Shown here: positions 13,094 through 25,403 of the stretch, in pieces | Numbering within the stretch: the first letter of the stretch is position 1 | Layout: every line of letters begins with the position of its first letter | Assembly (NCBI GenBank): GCA_008973525.1 | Contig: WACJ01000221.1 | Location: forward strand, 83,135-147,134 | DNA: 64,000 nt | Direction of reading: 5' to 3' | Source of the DNA: Stenopsyche tienmushanensis | Taxonomy: Eukaryota; Arthropoda; Insecta; Trichoptera; Stenopsychidae | Notes under the pieces: model-generated | The model's input: the letters and a program-made list of their open reading frames with translations, nothing else | Database searches by the model: none | Told to the model about the DNA's origin: nothing | Translations under genes and position numbers: made by a program

Positions 13094-13540
13094 CTATTTA
13101 TTTCCGTCGCTGCAGATGAATACTTATATACTATAATACTTTGATGTGATTCGTAATTATATTACGGAGGGATACAAAAATTCTGAATCCCGTATCTATT
13201 ATATTTCATGTCGATATTCCCATTATCAGAGTCGAGGTGTAGTAAATACATCACCGGTAGGGAACGGTTAATATAACAATTTGAAAAACATATTTGTATA
13301 CATAGATTAGACAGTTATTGCCCCCAGGCGTCGCCTAAGTTTGCCAATTAGTAGTTACGCTACTGTTTCCAAGCGTCAAGATTTCGGCGGGAATGTCTCG
13401 ATTTAGTAGCATTCATCGTGCTGTTGAGGTGTACGATTTCAGTTAGATAAAAAGTTCGATCCCGAATTTTTCGGGACTACGTTTACTAATCCCGGGATTA
13501 ATGAGCACCTAAAACTGTCCGGGATCCCGGGATTGGATTC
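13094..13540 (-). repeat. Inverted repeat arm 2 (GGGATCCCGG family)
   Basis: Reverse-complement partner of 6,980-7,432. Differences are scattered substitutions and small indels: for example, TATGTTTACATATATTCAG in arm 1 is shorter and different here. Such spread divergence suggests two old insertions of one family or an old inverted duplication, not a recent event. Confidence 0.65.
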
Positions 13541-13567
13541 CCTAGATCTAAGCAATTGGAGGTGGGG

Positions 13568-13592
13568 CAATCCTACAAACTTATTGAGTGAT
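13568..13592 (-). repeat. mariner end fragment
   Basis: ATCCTACAAACTTATTGAGT here matches, with one difference, the terminal repeat of the 46,329-46,778 mariner (ATCCTACGAACTTATTGAGT). Weaker similarity (TATTTTCAATCAGA) continues to about 13,675. Only one end is seen. Confidence 0.5.
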
Positions 13593-14405
13593 ACATAACA
13601 CATGTACAAATGACACTGTGGCTTAAAATATTTGATAGTCCAGATTTTATTATAACAGGATATTTTCAATCAGAAAGATAGCTACAAACTTACAAAGATG
13701 ACAATCTGAGTCTGAGACAGAAACCTGAAATGGATTTTTTTGCGTTTCTTTGAGACACAAGGAAATGTCCAAGTCACAATGTTGAGTGGTCTTCCATTCT
13801 TCATAGCTGTTATCGTATCACAAAAAAATAGATTGCAACTATTCCTTCTTAAAAAACTGTGTTCAATAATTTTTTGAGCGAATTATAATCATACTAGGAC
13901 AAAATAGATCATATTTATCATTATTTCAAACGTTGATGTAAGCAATATATCTATGAAAAGCTAGAAATTACTCAGAATTTCCTATTTAAACATCAGAAAG
14001 CACGTTGTTTCAGTTTTATTCATGGAATTTTAATGCGGTTTTATACTTATGCAAATTTAAAAAGATGATTTTTTAATATTGCCAACAAAGTAATCCCGAA
14101 ATTTTGATACAGTTTGTCGTCTATTTATATATGTATATACAAATCGTCAATGAATTTGCGTATATAATACATTTATTTAGTTCATCATATGTAACGCCCT
14201 TTCTTATGAACCTCGTGCCTTTTTTTACACGGTTTTTCGTTGAAAAAATGTTGCGAGCAATATCGAAGCGTACTTTCACTCAGAGTAAATTTAACGTTTA
14301 AGGAGCAGCAACGCAAGGAATCTCGGAATCTTTAATTGCAGATTGTCAACATTTTTGCAATAGGCATCGAATGCACGAAGAAGGTGATATATATTCCGGC
14401 TGTAA

Positions 14406-14900
14406 TTTCTACCCAGTCGTCATCGAGCATTCATCAACAAATATGTCTTGCACATCGGCTCACATAAATCTCGCAATTACTATGTCAGGAGAAATGAGCA
14501 CCCCAATTTTGCTGCCATTTCTGAGCGGGCAGGTTTTTGCCACTGCCCAGGCAGACGCACACATAATCGCAACCATGTCCGCGAACTTGCTCCAAACACT
14601 GGCCAACTGACCACCTTGCATGCGACACACCGTGCGAAAAACACTGGTTTATGTAATTGGCCATATGAGGTTAATGGTTCGCGTCCCATCTTGAGAAATT
14701 GGGGACACGTTTTTGGCGGTGCTCTCTATATGGAGAAACGCGCCCTGTTTACAGAAGAAATATGCGATGCCATTTATTGTCACTTGTACAAGGCTGGGAA
14801 AATTTTATTGACTTTTGTCCAAAGGACGCGAATGCTGGCTGATTTAATTGCATCCCGGGTTCCCGGACCCAAAACGAACAGCTCAAATGGGAGGATATAA
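14406..14900 (+). other. Unrecognised open frame, ~164 codons
   Basis: A plus-strand frame is open from just after the TAA at 14,403 to a stop at 14,898-14,900. The only internal initiators are late or non-ATG. It has mixed composition (Cys, His, Arg and Trp present), unlike the lysine/asparagine-rich chance frames elsewhere. A second frame (14,371-14,610, 79 codons) overlaps it. I recognise no domain. It could be a worn transposon frame or an exon, but I see no clear splice sites. Confidence 0.25.
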
Positions 14901-15474
14901 AATTTTACGATATATCGAAGCATTCCACTTAACTATAACCTTTTGTGTTTGGGGATAATTTTGAGCTTCAAATATCTGAATCGATAATTAAAAACACAGT
15001 CTAATATAGAATAACGATTTCAAACCACTTCCAAAAAGGCTCATGGCTCAAATGCTCATTTTTTCAGCACGCATTGTAAATGTCAATGATGATCTATGTA
15101 TCGAAAGATTAAGATATAAAAAAGAGCATCAGCACCCAATTGATAATAGGAATTTAGAGAATATGAATTATGGTCTGGGTAAATAGGAATGAAATGAGTT
15201 GTAGAGGACTCTTCCATTGGAAATTGATAGGATTTATCAAAAAAATCGCATGATAATACGAAATCTCTACATCCGGCATGTCATCCAGATATTGGTCGTA
15301 GAACAAAATTATTCTCGACCTGCGAATTATTACGACATTATCAAGAATCACGTCCAATCGGCGTTCGGAAATTGATTCGGACAATTGAGATTGTGGTCCG
15401 TAAAATTGTTCGAGTAACATCTTTCTTCTATTTTATCTCGTCGTGGATGAATAAATAAGCTCCAGTGAAAGATA

Positions 15475-15639
15475 ATGTCTTTCGGTGTTCAAGATAGAAA
15501 TGCTAACAAAGGCAATTCGTATTACAAATTGAACAATCCATCTCGAGATAATGTCGGATTTGTGGCCGGTACGTTTTACAAGAGGCATTCTCGGAACCGA
15601 AGGTACTTAGGAGCTCGCGTATTCTACGCGGGAATGAGC
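15475..15639 (+). CDS. Candidate first coding exon of an unrecognised gene
   Basis: Begins at an ATG with an A at -3 (gataATGTCT), is open for 55 codons, and runs exactly into a consensus donor at 15,640 (AGC followed by GTAAGTGG). The product starts MSFGVQDRNANKGNSYYKLN and ends RRYLGARVFYAGMS: polar, basic and tyrosine-rich, with no signal peptide or membrane segment. The exon ends in phase 0. It can therefore join the segment at 41,002-41,276, which opens in phase 0 after an AG, and that segment can join 47,209-47,308. The joined frame is 540 nt (179 codons plus stop) with introns of about 25.4 and 5.9 kb. No family is recognised. It could also be an internal exon using an acceptor at 15,470-15,471. 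Chance remains a real possibility. Confidence 0.35.
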
Positions 15640-16436
15640 GTAAGTGGATTATTGAATCCATCATCTTTCGTTCTTCAATGAAGATCTTCCTTTGTGTGCT
15701 ATCATATTATGATCGATCATTTTTATCGATTTAATATGATATAATGTGATGTGCGCTTATCTTGTGCATCTCAACGGATGGGGCGAGTGTAGGATAAAAA
15801 TTAACAAGTCGACCTTCAATAATTTCAAGTCTTCAGATAAAAATCGTCATAGACACCAATAAATAAAAAAAATGCACTAAGATCTTGCTATGCATATTTA
15901 TGAAGAATAATTTATTAAAAAATCAAGTAGTGAAACTCTTTTTTTCTTATTACATATTAGAATACAAAGGCATTATTATATTTTTAATACCGTAACGGTG
16001 GTTTATTTAAACTTTAGATTCGATGGGAACGCTTGTGTAGTACTAAATATCAAAATGACAGCTTACGTGAAATGTATGTCAACTTCCCCTCGAGAGATGG
16101 CGCTAGCTGATTTCCCACGATTCAAGCGGTAGAACGCATAGATTGTTCAATGCCAAGACATAATTATAAAACGCTGTTTGTACTGAAAATATCGTTCTTT
16201 AATTGAAAATAAATATCTGCTAACAATTAACTGATTTCAACACTGTATTTAATTGTAATATTTTGACTTGGCACTATAATATCCATTTATAAGAAGGCGA
16301 TCATATCCATAAAAGATTGATGATTTGGTTGCTCGTAATTAATAAGAATTAAATCTAAATCAAATATTTAAAATGTATTACGTAAGTATGCATGTAAATA
16401 CATGATTACAAGTAAATAAAATTCAATATGTTAATA

Positions 16437-17323
16437 TACGAAGTATATCCCGAAAGTAAGTGTACTGTGATAAAAATGGGCCGTTTTTTTTTGTTTTTTA
16501 AGGGTTGACTATACTGAGTGGTAGAAGGAGATCTCCTGATAAAGCAAGCATAGCAGGAGCACGATAGTACGTAAATCCAGTTGGGTGGAAGATGTCGGTA
16601 AGAAATCCTCCCAAGTGCGAGTGGGTCAACAGCGCCCGCGAGTTTCTTGCGCGATTTGAATTGGAAGGTGCGAATTTTCTGAGCTCTATTGTGACTGGAA
16701 ATAAAATTGGGTGGCTCATTACACGTCTGAGTTAAATAGACATTCATTAGAGTGGTGTCACATCAATTCCCTATCTGCCAAAAAATTCAAAACCACAATT
16801 TCGGGCGAAAAAATCATGGCCTCATTGTTTTGGAACCGAAAAGGCATCATTTTGGTCACATTTCTGCCTCATGGAGAGATCATCAATGCACAATGATATA
16901 TTGAGACTCTAAAAAAACTCAAAAGGAGCATTCAAAACAAAAGGAGGGATCAGCTGACGAGAGAAGTGTGCTTGTTGCATGACAACGCCCGTCCTCAGAC
17001 AACCTTAGCCACCAAGACGCTCTTGGACTTATTTGGTTGCGATGTTTTGGCTTGGCGCTTTCAGATTATCATATTTTTTCCTTTCCGAAAAAACACATGG
17101 GTGGGATTCAATTTTCAACCGACGAGCAGGTGCAGAAAGACATTCTGAAGTAGGGAAAAGAGTTGGCAGGTGAGTTCTTCGAGGAGGGTATAAAGAAGTT
17201 TTTGCCATGGCCCACCCGAAAATAGTTAACAATTATATCAACAATATCCTGTAATTATTTTTCAAATACATTTTTTCTAAAAAAAAAAAAAAAAATACAC
17301 TTACTTTCCGGATATACTTCGTA
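16437..17323 (+). mobile_element. mariner element with matching ends, internally deleted
   Basis: 887 bp between TA dinucleotides (16,435-16,436 and 17,324-17,325). The ends are inverted repeats: left TACGAAGTATATCCCGAAAG and right, reverse-complemented, TACGAAGTATATCCGGAAAG, both continuing TAAGTGTA. The plus strand from about 16,650 reads a broken mariner transposase: FLARFELEGANFLSS, a VMASLFW-type block (KIMASLFWNRKGIILVTFLP), HDNARPQTTLATKTLL around the second catalytic aspartate (about 16,980), and then a C-terminal region resembling FSTDEEVQKDIL and FFEEGIKKF. The N-terminal DNA-binding half is mostly missing and several frameshifts and stops are present. Full mariners are about 1.3 kb, so this is a deletion derivative. 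An A-rich run precedes the right end. Confidence 0.88.
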
Positions 17324-17603
17324 TATAAAATATTCGAGTATTTCACCAATTTCACATTCGTTTCTCGAGTAATTGGTTTAACAAATATATGAGACTCCTA
17401 TTCGTATTATCACACGACCTACTCACCAAAGCTACAATTATTCTTGATCATTTTTTAAAGTTTATAATATTAATGACGCTAATTCTAAGAACATATTGTA
17501 GATTGGAAATCAAAGACATATGTAAGTTAAAATTAATGTTCATATTTTTTATAAATGATTTTACTATTACATCAGATGTAGATTGCTTCTATGGAATAAT
17601 AAA

Positions 17604-17745
17604 CCCATTAACTGCGGGAAGCATGTTTTTATGAATTTCACTGTCTTTTGGATAACGTCGGCTAAAATGTAATTATGCAATGTTTTTTTACATTAGTAGG
17701 CTTATGAAGGGTGCAGACCATTGAAATGCCCCATGAAAATAAAAT
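17604..17745 (+). repeat. Fragment of piggyBac-like family D
   Basis: The stretch from TTAACTGCGGGAAGCATG to GGCTTATGAAGGG matches 30,215-30,315 of the element at 30,162-30,725 (shared ATTATGCAATG and CGGGAAGCAT). It is preceded by TTAA (17,607-17,610). Only the left part is preserved. Confidence 0.5.
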
Positions 17746-19840
17746 CATGTCAGTGTTCAATTATTCAGGTTTCGAAAATTGTAATTAATGTCCGCAACGT
17801 TGAATGCTTGGTAGACTGTAACTTTCCTGATTTACATTGTATAAACACTGACTGAAACAAAAAATAGCTTTCTAGATATGAATGCAAAATTGCCGTCGCT
17901 GCCTTTCGTACTATTTGCCCAAGCAGGTAGAAGATAGACAAGCGAGAAGTACTACCGGAATTAGTGTGTTAAGATTATCTAGATAAAAGTGCTCAAGTAT
18001 CAAACTTAATACAAAAGTCAAAGAAAAAATCAAAGAATACGTGGTTCAGAAAATAAATGCACCCAATAACTCTGTGTTGTAATAAATAATTGCATTTCCT
18101 CTAGAATGCATTTGTTGCAATATACGTTTTAATGCGCGACTTGTTTTGTTTTCAATGGAAGCAGATCCCGTAATCTAGCAATAAAACGTGACAATCTTCG
18201 AGAACGGATTTACTGGAAATGGCGAAGCAGCCATGTCCGCTCTAGAAGCATCCATTGTACAAGGCGAACATTACAAAATGTAACATATCTTGTAACATTT
18301 GACCTCATAACACTCTGACATTTGTACAACAAGGGGATTCCGCTCGTTCTCTAGCGGTAACCGAGTAAAAGGCGATTCCTCTCTTGTATCGATAGACAAT
18401 CCTCCGGAGCTAACTGTAAACTCGGCCTTGTTATTAAACAAATTTTATATGGACATCACAATGGACACGATGCATCCGAAGGGGGCTCTTTGTCCTCACT
18501 CGATCCGACGAAAAGTGAAGATCGAGTCGAAAGTATTAGTCTACTTTCAATTTAATAAAACCGCATTCTTATGTGCGAGTTTCATTCTGAAAGGAAAGCG
18601 ATTTTGAAGTCTTTTGTGACATGTCTTCTGGAGGGCACGCATTGCTGCCTATCTGTTGCTTGGATATCCTATTTCAATCTTGTGCTAAATATCGATAGAT
18701 GATATGACTTTCCATTCGCATTAAAAAAAACCTGACCAAATAACCGCTGACAACAACTGCGTCTAAGTATAGAGTGTCATACGACAAGATCATACTATTT
18801 CATACGGTTCATGGGGTAAAATCCCCAAGAAAATTTGCTATGGAGATACCTACATCAAAATCCTGAATTGTTGAAATCCTAGCAATAAAATTTCCAACAG
18901 ATACACAGAAACATCTAAATCTTCATTCAATATCCTTATAACATGATAAGATTCAATCGGTACGACTATCCAATTCAATTAATCACTTGCCTAAGTATTT
19001 TCTCTAATGTTTATGTCTTCGTCTCTTCATTATGATCGTTCATAGTAGTTTTTTTTTTGTTTTAATTTGATTACCTGAAAATCTTCACAAATTCTCTGGA
19101 TTCTTTCCAATATACAAATATAATGTGCAGTTCAATCATTCGTATAAATAGATTTATGTATTACGTGGACGGTTATGCGAGTAGAGCGACCATGAAAGAC
19201 TCCGGAGATCTCCAGCGCCGGTTTTGACACAAGAAATGGGCACGCAAAGGAGTGATCGAACTGAGAGGCTTTCTCACGGATCTGGAACATCACGTTTTAA
19301 TAATAAAATATCTCGACACTGATTCCGTATGACAGGGAAAAATCTAGGAAGACTGCCGGCTGTAAATCGGATGGACACGAGCAGATGTTCCGGGTTCGAA
19401 TCCACAACCATGACGTTCGTGTCTATTGTTGCGCTATGAAATATCATCTAGGCACGGGCTGCCACTCTTCAATGAGTCCGAGCTTATTTGCATATTTAGA
19501 GATCGAGAAGAGATGCCGTGGATGTCGAGGAAGCTCGATTGTTCTTGACGTCAAGTCTTCATAGCACGTTACGCTTTTGTACTTGATTAAAATTTACTGA
19601 ACTATATATTGCAGAATACCTTCTCCTCGTTATATATAGTTTGCTGCTGGATTAAGAAACAGCGATTTAATTACATCTGTTATATTTTGTCCTCAGTACG
19701 GTTGTAAGTTCGAAGTGTAATGGATGATCTTCAAAGTTAAAACCAAGTTGCAAAATGTTTAAACATGAAAAATTAATTGCTGAAAACATAAGCGACCTAG
19801 CCACGTAAAAAGTACATATGGAAGCACTGGAAAAATGAAA
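17746..19840. other. No recognisable gene
   Basis: About 2.1 kb. A GC-richer part at 18,160-18,680 and 19,180-19,560 shows no supported open frame. A GGTTCGAATCC box-B-like string at about 19,389-19,399 lacks a convincing box A, so no tRNA or SINE is called. Confidence 0.35.
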
Positions 19841-19844
19841 GTCA

Positions 19845-20312
19845 ATGGTATTATCGAAATTAATATACAATCCGAAGAGCTTCACGGTGTTAAAATATTC
19901 CAAATATGTTGGCGCTGGGGATACGAAAACCTTCAAATCACATGGTTTCAAACAAGAACAACCACTTGCAACTGAGCTTCAGAAACTCCTTCATCTTATA
20001 TATACAGAAGATCTGCTTCAACGCTGTTTGGGCGGATATACTCAAAATAATGACGAAAGTTTTAGCGCTGCCTTCTGGCAGCGCTGAAACTTTCAAAGTG
20101 TTTTTTGCTTGAAAAAAACTATCGAACTTGCAATTTTTATTGCCACATGTATTTTCATCAAAATTATCACCTTCCTACTATATATGATAGAAATGATGGA
20201 CATTAGAATTGGACCACAAGCAAAAATAATTGTCAACAAAAGGGATATGGTGCGCGTGAAAAAAACTAACGCTGCTCATTCCGCAGCATCAAAAGAAGCA
20301 AGATTGACCTGA
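19845..20312 (+). pseudogene. Mutator-like transposase remnant
   Basis: Three plus-strand blocks, in different frames, follow the order of a transposase-like protein family widespread in insects and cnidarians and usually annotated as Mutator-like. Block 1 is YSKYVGAGDTKTFK (like 'YxxYxGDGDSKTFK'). Block 2 is ELQKLLHLIYTEDLLQRCLG then GYTQNNDESFSAAFW (like 'PIYxDLSxxxLLxRCLGGxTQNxNESFNxxVW'). Block 3 is IRIGPQAKIIVNKRDMVRVK then KEAR (like 'IxxGPNxxxxVxxxDxxRVKxA'). The zinc-binding middle between blocks 1 and 2 is deleted, and so is the region between 2 and 3. A near-perfect hairpin (20,055-20,094) sits where block 2 ends. Dead element. The family name comes from memory of the motif order, not a search. 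Confidence 0.65.
20055..20094. repeat. 40 bp hairpin
   Basis: Left arm GAAAGTTTTAGCGCTGCC (20,055-20,072), loop TTCT, right arm GGCAGCGCTGAAACTTTC (20,077-20,094). The arms pair over 18 bp with one T:G-type mismatch. It lies inside the Mutator-like remnant, at the ESFxxxVW motif. Confidence 0.85.
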
Positions 20313-20435
20313 AGATTACAGCGGTCAACTGAATAAGACATTTTTCAAGAAATGGAAGGTATTTTCTATGCTCCTGACATAGCAGATTAGGTGTAACTAT
20401 TAAACTTTTCATTTTATTCGCGCATAAACTTCGGT

Positions 20436-20947
20436 TCAATTTTAAATGCGTTTTTCTCGAAACTACATTTTCCAAGCTCATGAAAGTGCTCCCATACGCC
20501 CTAGATGAGCATTCTTTATGAAATTTGGCAAAAACGTGTATAATAAATATTTTCATCGTATAGACTACAATTATCCAAAAATATTTAAAAATGTTTATTT
20601 AATGAATGAAAAACTTCAAAAAATATTGCTAAAAACATAAACTTTTTTCGATCGCTCACTATTTTTTTATTTTTCAATATTTCATTATAGTATAAGCTAT
20701 ACGCAATATTATACAAAGTAAAAACATGTTTAATTTTTTTACTGCAAATCATCAGTTCAGAACTTAGGATTTCCATAGTGAGGTAGCTCTCACTACCATA
20801 CTTTGTCAAACTTTAAAAAATATTTTTATCTTCAATAAAGATCACTTAGTCAACACACTAAATATCAACATTCTATATTTAATACTTTTTACATTAAAAA
20901 AATGTTAAAAATACTTTTAGACCCAACAGAGTAGAAACATCCCTTAA
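20436..20947 (-). mobile_element. TTAA-type repeat, family A, copy 2
   Basis: Homologous to copy 3 in reverse. The right end (GTAGAAACATCCC then TTAA at 20,944-20,947) is intact. The left end is missing, with homology fading near 20,440. The minus strand shares with copy 3 the frame beginning MKIFIIHVFAKFHKECSSRA (ATG at about 20,556), although the two frames diverge further in. Confidence 0.7.
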
Positions 20948-23440
20948 ATACAATAAAATAAATAGATAGGTTTACGATTTAAGAACAAGAAACCTAATAA
21001 TTTAAAAATCAATTCGAATGATACCTAAACGAGCCAAATTGAATCGACAACATTTAGCTCGTTATAAACGAGATCGATTACATTTTTGCTATTGGATATT
21101 GAAGTTTGCTGGCCTTATTCATTAGCTGAATTAATCATTTCTAAATATGTGAATTAACCATATAAATTTATATAAAATCCCATTTATATTTAATTTAAAT
21201 TTTGAATCAAGGTGGCAGTTTAAAAATTGCTCCTTTTTATTACACATTATTTCTTTTTCTTGTCGTCAAACATCTTTCTCGTGCACATAAATCAGAAAGT
21301 TTTGATAAAATTATGATAAAAAATAGCTCTTGAATGATTTGAAATATTACTTTTGAAATCGCAAAGTCTATTATCGATTCTGCAGTTGGAATAGTTTTGT
21401 ATCAACAATTTGCGGTTTCATATTTTACTTGGATTAAATTTTCTAAATTCATTATTCAAGAAAGGCAATAATGAACAATCGGCTCATCTTGTACGCGATA
21501 TGATTGATTTTCAACAAGGAAAATATTGATTAAAAATGATCGGCGAAGATAGTAGCGAAGGCCCTGGCTATAACAGCTCAAGGCGACCACAGTAAGTCAG
21601 GTGCAGTACAGTTATTCCTTCTCATAGTGAGGTCGGTCGTTAAAATCTGAATTGCCCTCCTCGGATAGATAATCATATTCGGTCAGACGTAGCGAACAGA
21701 TACTATCTGACGCGAAATGGGATCGATCTACAAATAGATATCTCGTTTTAATCCCAAATACCTATAGGCTCTGAAGCCCAAGGGTCATCCGGACGTTTCG
21801 TCGTGGAAAATCGTGATTTCGACATAAAAGGCGCTTCCTGCTTCAATATCTATAATCAATACAACAGCATAATACAATGCATTCAGACTACTATCTGCTA
21901 AATATTAATATACATTTCGTCTATCAGCACCATCACAAAAATACATTTAATTTGGCACAAAGGATTCGAACATTGTTTTCAGTATCTGATGCCGCAATAT
22001 CCATATTTCGTTGGCGGGCGTTAAGTGTGAACGATACCCTTTTTTTCCGGCCTTATCATAATTCGATCTCCAGGTCACGATTCGATTCGCCGCGGAGATG
22101 TGTGAGGAAATAAAAGTTGTATTTATTACACCATAAAAAGGTGCAAAATATGACTGACTGGGCAGATTTAAATGGTAGCATTTCGCGCCGGGTCCAGCCG
22201 AAGAGATCTCTAACCGTCGGGAGATGCTTCTGCCGATATATATTCGAAAGAGTGCTTTGTACGTATTTGCGAGAGGTTCGCGCTAAATCGAATAGGCGAT
22301 ATGGATGAAAATTGCGGTCGAACTTGCAAACATAGAGTTGTATTAGGTAAGGACGAGTCGTGAGTAAATTATCTTTCGACTTATTCAAAGGTCTTGTAAA
22401 ATAGACCAGAGGTGCGCAAGCCTTGAACAATCTATTAACTTGTAAGAATTTCATTAAAATATTTTAATTGCACAAGACGTGTCGTTGATGTCATACTTTA
22501 TAATTAAATAATTAAGAAAAGCACGCGTGTGTTTTTTATTACATAAATGAACGCCTAAATAAGTTTACTATCATTTGTGCTTCTGTAGGAACGCTTGGAT
22601 AATAAAAATTAAATTACGATATGTCATAATTGATTTTGATATTCTGCAATGCGAAAAATTAAATATAAACCACAATTAGTCCATTAAAAAAATATCATTA
22701 AGAGGCAATAAAAATGTTTTTTTTTTTCAATTTTATTCTTTAATTTAAATCAATATTTTTCATTATCTTCCAACGGAGCTCTTATTTCGATTTATCATCA
22801 ATATTAATAATCATCCTGATGACCGTCATTCATCGGCGCCGACACGACATCTGCATGGTACATCGCGTCACGATCAATATTCGAACTATATCGCGGCTCT
22901 AAGTGCCTCTTCACTGCGAGTCCGCGACCGAATAACGCAGAATTAATTCCGCGACGACGAAGATAGACGATCCCATAAAGTCAACGGCTGGTTAAATAAA
23001 TTTTGATACAATTTTAAATTATTGAACAACTTAATTGGTTTCATTAACATATCTTATATTTGTCATACAGCAGTATTCCATTTGCATCGGAATGCAGACT
23101 TCAACACGCATGCCTTTGTGGCTTGCGAGTGATCTTTCATAATAAAACCGAGGTCACATTCATTTATCATCAATATCAAATCATATTAGCCATATAAATC
23201 TTCCAATCCTTAATTTCAACCTTTCTGAGATTTTCTTCTGTCAATACCAAGATGCTGGATCATCATTTTATTTTTGGTGATGATAGCGAAGGTACTTGAT
23301 ACCCGAATCATATGCATTCCGGGTATCGATATGTGTTCTGACACCATATTTCTGATGTGGTCACGTTGTCTAGGCAAGAAGGGCTTTCAACTACTTAAAC
23401 TACAAAAGGAAATAGGCTCAGACTCCCAATCTGGACTCAA
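20948..23440. other. No firm gene; one unrecognised 132-codon frame
   Basis: AT-rich apart from GC-richer islands at 21,540-21,830, 22,020-22,330 and 22,830-22,990. The minus strand has a 132-codon frame at 22,056-22,454 over one such island. It has no recognisable domain and no clear splice or start context, so it is not called as a gene. Confidence 0.3.
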
Positions 23441-23510
23441 TTATAGTAGACCCGTGGTAATCCGGCCCCAGTCTAATCCAGCGTTCCCAGTAATCCGACA
23501 TTCCAATCCA
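23441..23510. repeat. Possible pogo/Tigger-type terminal region
   Basis: Contains repeated 'TAATCCGGC...TAATCCAGCG...GTAATCCGACA' motifs. Tandem ATCCG motifs close to an end are typical of pogo/Tigger terminal repeats. A similar string (ATCCGGACTACAAGGG...TAGTCCGACA) occurs at 24,018-24,065. No transposase is visible. Confidence 0.3.
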
Positions 23511-23529
23511 TAAGTAAAGCAAAGCTTCC

Positions 23530-23765
23530 TTAGTGTCATCATCATCATAGTACAGCCACAAATAGTCCACTGTAGAACTATGGGCCTCTTCAATATCCAT
23601 GAACTCCTGAATGAACGTATTGATGAACGCTTTCACGGCTGTCTCGATAGGGAGTGTGGGAGGTTTGTAAAGACTGAGTAGTTTTCTTCGGGAAACAGTG
23701 GAAAACAATTTTAGACGACCTATTTGATTTTACTGGAAAGGGCTTTCTAGAGTGCAAGGAGTCCA
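23530..23765 (-). repeat. Dispersed repeat, family C, copy 2
   Basis: Minus-strand reading includes DIEEAHSSTVDYLWLYYDDD. It shares about 220 bp with copy 1 (9,380-9,655), through 'gattttactggaaaggg' at its far side, including an ATC/GAT microsatellite at about 23,538-23,550. Confidence 0.55.
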
Positions 23766-25403
23766 GTCCCTCCTTTCCTCGCTAGGGCGTTTCCGGGCTA
23801 GGGTGACGACATACGTGACGCTTAAGTGCATCTCGGATTCGCTTCTACACCAACTGAGGATGTCTCCCCGTCCACGTTCAACTTAAGATTTTTATTTTTA
23901 TAACTGCTATGGCCATTGTGCTTATGACGTTAATTATATAATATGAAACCTTGTATTGTCAATGTATATCTCACCATTTTCATATTTTTTTATATCAAGA
24001 GTACTTCATCCCAAAAAAATCCGGACTACAAGGGTCGAGGGCAGAGTATCCTATAGTCCGACAAATTGGACAATCTACTATATATGCGTCGAGTCATAAG
24101 CTCGCCTATCAGTTCCATCATTTTCTTGAATCATCAAAAATACTTTCAACTCTTAGGCTACGTTGAATACTGTAATTTTTGATAAGGAACATTCTTCCAC
24201 ATAGAACCAAATCGTTTCCTTCATAAAGGTGAAGTCAAATGGACAATCTCTGGATAATATGTCGAAATAAATATTTTCGCCACGAATTACATTTTTACAA
24301 CCATTGCCGAAACATTTATATTATCGATCAAAAAAATTAATATTTTGTAAAAAGAAATAAACAACTTTCTAAAATATTTCCGCTTTACTGAGATATTTTA
24401 CTACATTAAATCCGGAATCATCATATCAAAAACAGAGAACTGGCAACCCTAACATGGAGAAAATATAATTGTAATTGATTGCCATCTTTATAATCATACA
24501 CTTTATAAATCCATCTTCTCCTGAAGATTCTTCCTCTATATGTGTTATTAGCTTTTTATGGCCGCAAGGTATTGGATTTATTCATTTTTTTCCTCGTGTA
24601 AGAAGAATTTATACTAAAGTTTACATATTTTTCATGGACAGTGAAAAAATATTACATCTTACATCATTATGCCCCGATTTAAATTAGTTATATTCAGTAT
24701 CATATGCCTCGATTTCAAATCATATTTTTAACCAGTCATAGAAAAATGTCCGAAATACCACCGTATGTATTTAACATATTCATAATTGATAAAGGATATA
24801 AAAACGCAATCGATTACATAATAGAGTGGGACTGATTATAAAAACGGATGCATTCGGTGCTGTGTGATTGGTAATGTACAGGGAAAGACTGGTTCATAAA
24901 TCAACTCTCACTTTCTAGGTGCGAATGAGATCATGCGAGATTATACCTGTATCTAATTCAAGAGTTCGAATCTTGGGGTTTCATAACCGGATTTTGAAAG
25001 AGTCCCAACATCCGTTTCCGGTATGTCTTTTCGGCAATCGGCCCATTTTGATTGATTGCGTGCAAACAAGGGGCCGCGATCTGTCGACAATTATTGCATC
25101 ATTGTGATAGACAAGTATCCTCAATCAAATCGCGATTGTGTATCGAGACAATTGTGCATTGTGTCGTCGATTTGCTGTAATTTGTTGTGTGTCAATGTGT
25201 TTTTCGCTTTTCTTTTGTGCTTTCGACTCAGCGGCGATGTTGAAAGGGCTGCGGATCTTCATGAGCGGAAGCGGAAGAGAGTACGTTGGCATCGATAAAT
25301 GATTGCGGATATTTTCTTATTTGGGACGTTCCTAGATCGGACGTTTCCACGACACGTGTGCCATCCACATTATAAATAATCGCAACTGCGCATTTTTTTT
25401 TTC
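23766..25403. other. No recognisable gene
   Basis: Mostly AT-rich. The segment at 25,000-25,380 is rich in GTGT/TGTG and CGAT words and ends in a GC-richer part, so it could be a fragment of an LTR. No paired LTR, primer site or pol frame is visible. Confidence 0.3.

Noticed and set aside
19389..19399. GGTTCGAATCC, a tRNA/SINE box B-like string
   Set aside because: No matching box A at the right distance and no cloverleaf could be drawn, so neither a tRNA nor a SINE is supported.
22056..22454. 132-codon minus-strand frame
   Set aside because: No domain, no clear start or splice context, overlapping frames on the other strand.
25000..25380. GTGT/CGAT-rich stretch considered as part of an LTR
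   Set aside because: No paired repeat, primer site or gag/pol reading seen nearby.
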